Source: an uncultured Elioraea sp.
GTDB taxonomy: Bacteria > Pseudomonadota > Alphaproteobacteria > Acetobacterales > Acetobacteraceae
Length of the DNA stretch: 32,392 nucleotides
NCBI GenBank assembly: GCA_937927455.1
Contig: CALBEG010000069.1
Location: forward strand, 1-32,392
Direction of reading: 5' to 3'
Shown: positions 27,258 to 32,392 of the stretch, piece after piece
Layout of the letters: every line of letters starts with the position of its first letter
How positions within the stretch are numbered: the first letter of the stretch is position 1
The notes under the pieces: model-generated
Seen by the model: only the letters and a program-made list of their open reading frames with translations
Told to the model about the DNA's origin: nothing
Database searches by the model: none
Translations under genes and position numbers: made by a program

Positions 27258-29621
27258 ATGGTGCCCCGCATGGGAATGGAGCGTGCCGCGGGCGAAGGTC
27301 TCGCCGTGCGGCTCTCCGCGTGGGCGGAGCGACGCGGTCGGAACGTGCTGTTCGGGTGGGTGATCGCGGGATTGACCGCTGGCACGGCGGCCGCGTTCGC
27401 CGAGGCGCCCGTGTTGGCACGGCTCCTCTGGTCTGCTGCCGCCGCCCCGGTCGCCCTTCACGTCGCGGCGCAGAGCCTCCGCGCCATCCTCGGCGGGCGG
27501 GTCGGGGTCGATGCGATCGCGCTCGCCGCCATCGTCTTCGCACTGACGCTCGACGAGGCGGCGGCGGCGGCGGTCATCGCGCTGATGGTGGCGGGGGGCG
27601 AGGCGCTGGAAGACTGGGCGCAGGGCAGGGCACGACGGTCTCTGACGGCGCTTGCCGAACGCGCCCCAAGACGGGCGGCGCGCTTCGCGGGAGAGGTGGT
27701 GGAGGAGGTCGCGGTCTCGGCCATCCGTCCGGGCGATGTGCTTTTGGTGCGCACGGGCGAGACCGTGGCTGCGGACGGCACCGCTCTCGAACTGTGCTCC
27801 GTGGACGAGAGCCCGCTTACCGGAGAGCCGCTGCCACGCTCTGTGCGGGTGGGGGAACGCATTCCCTCCGGTGCGGTGAACGCCGGCGCCCCCTTTCGGC
27901 TGCGGGCCGGGGCGACCGCCGAGGCCTCGACCTACGCTGCGGTCGCGCGACTCGCTCAGGCGGCCGCCTCCGCGCGCGCCCCGCTGACCCGGATGGCAGA
28001 CCGGTTCGCGGTGGTCTTCCTCCTCGTCACCGCTGCGGTGGCAGGGGGTGCTTGGCTTGTCTCAGGCGAGGCGCTGCGGGCGCTTGCGGTGCTCGTCGTC
28101 GCCACCCCTTGCCCTCTCATTCTCGCCGCCCCGGTGGCCCTCGTCTCCGGGGTGGGGCGGGCGGCGTCGCGGGGCATCGTGGTCAAGGGGGCGGGGGTAA
28201 TGGAGCGGCTGGCCGCCATTCGCGTCGTGCTGTTCGACAAGACCGGCACGCTGACCCCCGGCCGGCCGCGCCTCTCTGCCATCGAGACCGAACCGCCGCT
28301 CCGCCGCGAGGAGGCGCTTCGCCTCGCCGCCTCGCTTGCGCAAGGGTCGACCCATCCGGTCTCTGCTGCCCTGCTCGCCGCCGCGCGCGAGGAGGGGGTG
28401 GCGCTCGTGCTGCCGGAGGGCTTGGCGGAGAGTGCCGGCGGCGGCATCGCCGGGCGTCTCGAGGGCCGGCCTTGCCTGTTGGGCTCTGAGGGGTTCCTCG
28501 CCGCGCACGCCGTGCCGGTGGCGGGGCGGATCGCGCTCGCCACCGCCCTCGTCGTCGCCGGCAGCATCGCTTGGCTGGCGGTGGATGGCCGCGCGGTCGC
28601 CGCCTTCGTGCTGGCGGATCGGCTGCGGCCAGAGGCGCGGCGCACGGTGCGACGCCTGCGGGAACTGGGCATCACGCGCATCGCTCTCGTCACGGGCGAT
28701 CGTGTCGAGGCGGCGGAGCCGATCGGCCTCGTCCTCAGGCTCGACGCCGTGCATGCCGGGCTGTCGCCCGAGGGCAAGATCGCGGCCCTGCGGGCGGAAC
28801 GGGAGGGCGGGCCGGTCGCCATGGTCGGAGATGGGGTGAACGACGCCCCCGCGCTCGCTGCGGCCGACCTCGGCATCGCGCTCGGCGCCCATGGCACCGC
28901 AGCGGCGGCAGAGGCGGCAGACGTGGTGCTGGTCGTGGATCGCGTTGACCGGGTGGCAGAGGCGGTGGCGATTGCGCGGCGGTCGCGGCGGGTGGCGTGG
29001 GAAGCGATCGCGCTCGGCATGGGGCTCTCGGCGGTGGCGATGGCGGTCGCGGCCCTGGGTTTCCTTCCCCCTCTGGCCGGCGCTCTCGTCCAGGAGGGGA
29101 TCGACATCGCCGCCATCCTCTACGCGCTCTCCGCCCTGCGGCCGGGACGCGAGGAGAGGGTGACCCGCCCCCTGCCCGTTGGCGCTGGGCTTGCCGACCG
29201 CGTGGCTGAGCACGCTGCCTTCCGCCGCCTCGCCGGCCGGCTGCGCGAGGCAGCAGAGGCGGTGGCGGAGGGGCCGGGCGCGCGGCCTTTGGTCGTTGCC
29301 GCCGAACGCGACCTGCGCGAGGCGGTGCTGCCGCACCAGGTGGCGGAGGAAGCCCGTCTCTATCCGGAGGCGGCGCGGCGCCTCGGCGGGCGCGACCCTC
29401 TGGGCAGCCTGATCCGCATGCACGGCGAGATCGAGGCGCTGACCCATCGCCTAGCGGTCCTGCTCGACCTTGCCGACCGGCAAGGTGGGTGGGAGGCGGC
29501 GGCGCCCGAACTCCGCCGCACCCTGCACGCGCTGGAGGTTCTGCTCAGCCTTCACCTCGCCGCGGAAGAGGAGGCGCTTGCCGACTTCGCGACCGAACCT
29601 TCAGCCGAGGCGGCGGTGTAG
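27258..29621 (+). CDS. P1B-type (P1B-5-like) heavy-metal translocating ATPase with C-terminal hemerythrin-like domain
   Basis: No N-terminal HMA domain; TPCPLILAAPVAL, LFDKTGTLTPG, GSTHPVSAALL, MVGDGVNDAPALAAADLGIALG; C-terminal hemerythrin-type HQVAEEARLYP / RMHGEIEALTHRL / LSLHLAAEEEALADF; exact start uncertain (27258, 27270 or 27276). Confidence 0.92.
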   Translation: MVPRMGMERAAGEGLAVRLSAWAERRGRNVLFGWVIAGLTAGTAAAFAEAPVLARLLWSAAAAPVALHVAAQSLRAILGGRVGVDAIALAAIVFALTLDEAAAAAVIALMVAGGEALEDWAQGRARRSLTALAERAPRRAARFAGEVVEEVAVSAIRPGDVLLVRTGETVAADGTALELCSVDESPLTGEPLPRSVRVGERIPSGAVNAGAPFRLRAGATAEASTYAAVARLAQAAASARAPLTRMADRFAVVFLLVTAAVAGGAWLVSGEALRALAVLVVATPCPLILAAPVALVSGVGRAASRGIVVKGAGVMERLAAIRVVLFDKTGTLTPGRPRLSAIETEPPLRREEALRLAASLAQGSTHPVSAALLAAAREEGVALVLPEGLAESAGGGIAGRLEGRPCLLGSEGFLAAHAVPVAGRIALATALVVAGSIAWLAVDGRAVAAFVLADRLRPEARRTVRRLRELGITRIALVTGDRVEAAEPIGLVLRLDAVHAGLSPEGKIAALRAEREGGPVAMVGDGVNDAPALAAADLGIALGAHGTAAAAEAADVVLVVDRVDRVAEAVAIARRSRRVAWEAIALGMGLSAVAMAVAALGFLPPLAGALVQEGIDIAAILYALSALRPGREERVTRPLPVGAGLADRVAEHAAFRRLAGRLREAAEAVAEGPGARPLVVAAERDLREAVLPHQVAEEARLYPEAARRLGGRDPLGSLIRMHGEIEALTHRLAVLLDLADRQGGWEAAAPELRRTLHALEVLLSLHLAAEEEALADFATEPSAEAAV

Positions 29622-30812
29622 GCCGAGGGCTGTGGCGTAGCCGGCGAGTGCTGCCGCGATCCATACCCAGCCGTGCAGACTGCCCGAGGCGATGCCCGAC
29701 ACATAGGCCGAAATGTTGCACCCCCCGGCGAGGATGGCGCCGAAGCCGAGCAGCGTGCCGCCGCAGGCCGCCCCAGCGACCGCGCGCGAGGAGAGCGGGC
29801 GGCGGGTCAGCAGCCGCCCGGTGAGGGCAGCCGACAGCCCCGCCCCGATCACCAGCGCCACCGCCATCACGCCGAACCGGTCGGCCGTCAGGGGCGCGAG
29901 CAGGCGGGCCGAACGCCCCTGCTCCTCCCACCACGCCCAGAACGCCGGGTCATCAAGCCCGACCTCGCCGACCAGCCGGCTGCCCCAGAGCGGGAAGGCG
30001 GCGACGATGCCCCAGGGCCGGCCGGCGACCAGGAGGGTGGCGAGGTTGAGGAGAGCGAGAGCGACCGCGCCCCAGGCGAGTGGAGCGAGGCCCTCGCGTG
30101 CTACGAACAGCGGCTCAATGCCGCCGGTCCGGCGGCGTTCGAGCACGACGAGCCCCATCCACGCCAAGCCGAGGACGGACAGGATCAGCAAAAGTGCGGG
30201 TAGGGTGCCGAAAATCCCCTGCAGGCTGACAGACGGGAGAGAGGGCAGAGTGGACCAGCTCCCTCCTGTGGCCGCGGCCAGCGTGGCGCCGAAGATGGCG
30301 AAGGGAATGGTGAGCCAGGCGGGTGGGCTGCCGGCTCCGGCGCAGAACAGCGTGCCGGAGACGCAGGCGCCCGCCCAGTGCATACCGATGCCGAACAGGA
30401 AGGCACCCAAGAGGGTAGCCAGGCCGGCCGGGACGATGGTGCCGCCGACCTGAAGCCCTACGCCCGGGGCGAAGGCGAAGGTGGGCAGGAACAGCACCGC
30501 ACCGAGGCCAAGGAGAAGGATCTGGGCGCGCATCGCCCGCGTGCGCCCCTCCACCAACAGAGCCCGGAAGCCGCCGGCGAACGTGAACGCCGCGCGATGG
30601 AGCGCGAAGCCGAGGCCGGCCCCGACCAGCCACAGCGCAGCGATTCGCCAGCCGTGCAGCGCATGGAGCCAGGCGGCACCGCACGCCAGCAGCAGCACGG
30701 CAGCGATGCCGAGGGCAGCGCGCGACCAGCCCGGAGCGCGGACGGAGGCGGACGAGAGGGAGGGAAGGGCGGGGCGAAGAGCGATCATTGCGGGAGCCTC
30801 CGCGTTGGTCAC
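29601..30812 (-). CDS. YeeE/YedE family (sulfur/thiosulfate) transporter
   Basis: Many TM helices; MHWAGACVSGTLFCAGAGSPPAWLTIPFAIFGATLAAA and FGAILAGGCNISAYVSGIASGSLHGWVW (paired GxC motifs of YeeE/YedE); GTG start at 30812 or ATG at 30788. Confidence 0.88.
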   Translation of the reverse strand: MTNAEAPAMIALRPALPSLSSASVRAPGWSRAALGIAAVLLLACGAAWLHALHGWRIAALWLVGAGLGFALHRAAFTFAGGFRALLVEGRTRAMRAQILLLGLGAVLFLPTFAFAPGVGLQVGGTIVPAGLATLLGAFLFGIGMHWAGACVSGTLFCAGAGSPPAWLTIPFAIFGATLAAATGGSWSTLPSLPSVSLQGIFGTLPALLLILSVLGLAWMGLVVLERRRTGGIEPLFVAREGLAPLAWGAVALALLNLATLLVAGRPWGIVAAFPLWGSRLVGEVGLDDPAFWAWWEEQGRSARLLAPLTADRFGVMAVALVIGAGLSAALTGRLLTRRPLSSRAVAGAACGGTLLGFGAILAGGCNISAYVSGIASGSLHGWVWIAAALAGYATALGLHRRLG

Positions 30813-30898
30813 ATGAGGACTTCTACACGGCGGAGTTCAATAATCAATACGAAAATTCAGCGTAGTTTCCACACATCATCCGTCGCCTCCCGGGCGGC

Positions 30899-31387
30899 TC
30901 AGATGGTCCAGGTCAGCGCCGCCGGCGGTTCCGGCGCCAATCCGGCCGCGACCGCGCGCCGGCACAGCGCCTCCACAGTGATGCCGTCGAGCCGGGCGAG
31001 AGCGGCTTCAGCCACTTCGGCAAGCGCCGGGGCGATCACCGCGGCCAGCAGATCCGGGCCCCTGGCCACCGTGTGTTCTGCCTGCACCGCCCGCGCCACC
31101 TCGCCCGCAGTGATCTCGCGCCGGGCCCGCGCGAGGCGATAGCCGCCGCCGCGGCCGCGGGCGGAGGCCAGGATGCCGGCCCGCGACAGGGTCTGCAGCA
31201 GGGGCTCGATGCCGCGCGGGCTCTGCCCCAGGCGGTCGGCGATCGCCGCTGCACCTGCCGGGCCGGCCACCCCGTGCAGGGCAACGTCGACCACCACGGC
31301 GAGAGCGAGCGCGACCCTGCCGTCGGCAGAGAGAGAAAGATCAGTCGCCCCCGGCGCGGGAGCAGCGAACGAACCGCTTTCGGCCAT
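30899..31387 (-). CDS. Rrf2 family transcriptional regulator
   Basis: LSADGRVALALAVVVDVALHGVAGPAGAAAIADRLGQSPRGIEPLLQTLSRAGILASARGRGGGYRLARARREITAGEVARAVQ; Rrf2 wHTH with G-x-GGGY wing. Confidence 0.9.
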   Translation of the reverse strand: MAESGSFAAPAPGATDLSLSADGRVALALAVVVDVALHGVAGPAGAAAIADRLGQSPRGIEPLLQTLSRAGILASARGRGGGYRLARARREITAGEVARAVQAEHTVARGPDLLAAVIAPALAEVAEAALARLDGITVEALCRRAVAAGLAPEPPAALTWTI

Positions 31388-31427
31388 GACCCTGAACTAC
31401 GACGTGAAAGCGTGATATTCCAGCCCC

Positions 31428-32378
31428 ATGACCAGCCCCACCGCCAGGATCCGTGACGGCATCCTCGACACCATCGGCGCGACCCCCCTGGTGCGCGCCG
31501 CCCGCCTCGCCGCCGAGGAGGGGCTGGCGGCTGACCTCTGTCTGAAGCTCGAGTTCTTCAACCCAGGCGCCTCGGTGAAGGACCGCATCGGGCTGGCCAT
31601 GGTGCGCGCGGCGGAGGCTGAGGGCGAGCTCGCCCCCGGCGCGACGCTGGTTGAACCCACCTCCGGGAACACAGGCATCGCGCTTGCCATCGTCGCCGCC
31701 GCCCGCGGCTACCGCCTCGTCGTCACCATGCCGGAAGGGGTGTCGGAGAGCCGTCGGCGCATGCTCCGGCTTCTGGGCGCCGAGGTGGTGCTCACCCCGG
31801 CCGAGGAAGGCATGCGCGGCGCAATCGCCGAGGCTGAACGAATCCTCGCCGAAACCCCGAACAGCTTGATGCCCCGCCAGTTCGACAACCCGGCCAACCC
31901 GGAAATCCACGAGCGCACCACGGCTGAAGAGATTTGGGCCGATACAGCAGGCGAAGTGGATGCAATCGTCGCCGGGGTCGGCACCGGCGGCACGGTGAGC
32001 GGGATCGCGCGTGCCCTGAAGCCGCGCCGCCCCACCTTGCGGGTGTTCGCCGTCGAGCCGGACGAAAGCGCCGTGCTGTCGGGCGACGCGCCCGGCCGGC
32101 ACGGTATCCAGGGCATCGGGGCGGGGTTCCGACCGCGCGTGCTCGACCTCGAACAGCTCGACGGCGTGATCCGAATCGCCGAGGCGGAGGCAATCGCGAC
32201 AGCGAGGCGCGTCGCACGCACGGAAGGGATCGCGGTCGGCATCTCCTCTGGCGCAGCGGTGGCGGCAGCGCTGAAAGTGGCGCGCGACCCGGCGCTGGCA
32301 GGCAAGCGCGTGGTCGCGATCTGTCCCTCTTACGCCGAGCGCTATCTCGCCACCCCTTTGTTCGCCAATCTCGAGTGA
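31428..32378 (+). CDS. cysK: Cysteine synthase (CysK/CysM family)
   Basis: ILDTIGATPLVRAARLAAEEGLAADLCLKLEFFNPGASVKDRIGLAMV...EPTSGNTGIALAIVAAARGYRLVVTMPEGVSESRRRMLRLLGAEVVLTP...GVGTGGTVSGIARALK...GISSGAAVAAALKVA. Confidence 0.95.
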   Translation: MTSPTARIRDGILDTIGATPLVRAARLAAEEGLAADLCLKLEFFNPGASVKDRIGLAMVRAAEAEGELAPGATLVEPTSGNTGIALAIVAAARGYRLVVTMPEGVSESRRRMLRLLGAEVVLTPAEEGMRGAIAEAERILAETPNSLMPRQFDNPANPEIHERTTAEEIWADTAGEVDAIVAGVGTGGTVSGIARALKPRRPTLRVFAVEPDESAVLSGDAPGRHGIQGIGAGFRPRVLDLEQLDGVIRIAEAEAIATARRVARTEGIAVGISSGAAVAAALKVARDPALAGKRVVAICPSYAERYLATPLFANLE

Positions 32379-32392
32379 AATTTCCGCGTCAA

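Noticed and set aside
26273-28489. 738-aa plus-strand ORF spanning the ThDP enzyme and P-type ATPase
   Set aside because: Arg/Gly-rich shadow ORF in a different frame from well-supported genes on both strands.
1-32392. CRISPR arrays, rRNA/tRNA genes, intact IS/prophage, toxin-antitoxin or defence systems
   Set aside because: Looked for by eye on both strands; no regularly spaced identical repeats, transposase/integrase motifs or typical defence genes seen. The window is mostly housekeeping and metabolic.

Overview
GC-rich chromosomal window that looks alphaproteobacterial (Acetobacteraceae/Rhodospirillales-like from codon bias and gene content; taxonomy is inference). It is densely packed with about 26 genes. 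I saw no rRNA, tRNA, CRISPR array, phage or intact transposon. Gene order: mgtE(-, partial), fhs(-), Ldh2-family dehydrogenase(-), HpcH/HpaI aldolase(+), RraA-family(-), thioredoxin 2(-), M81/MlrC-type peptidase(+), small membrane protein(+), KDPG-aldolase-like(-), pyridoxal kinase(-), ubiE(-), mutM(+), enoyl-CoA hydratase(+), rpsT(+), dnaA(+), lutB-lutC-smr(+), alpha/beta hydrolase(-), hemN(-), a giant hybrid histidine kinase with eight tandem PAS modules plus a single-domain response regulator(-), a ThDP-dependent decarboxylase-like enzyme(-), a P1B-5-type metal ATPase with C-terminal hemerythrin domain(+), YeeE/YedE transporter(-), Rrf2 regulator(-), cysK(+). Points most worth a second look: (1) mutually exclusive helices and a possible pseudoknot in the leader of the HpaI-like aldolase gene; (2) a long nested hairpin upstream of mgtE; (3) the 8xPAS kinase with near-constant 127-129 aa module step; (4) a KDPG-aldolase homologue lacking the Schiff-base lysine; (5) the P1B-5/hemerythrin ATPase beside a YeeE-Rrf2-CysK sulfur module; (6) an FNR-type palindrome upstream of hemN; (7) a structured dnaA leader. 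All structure and regulatory claims are by eye; no folding or database search was run.
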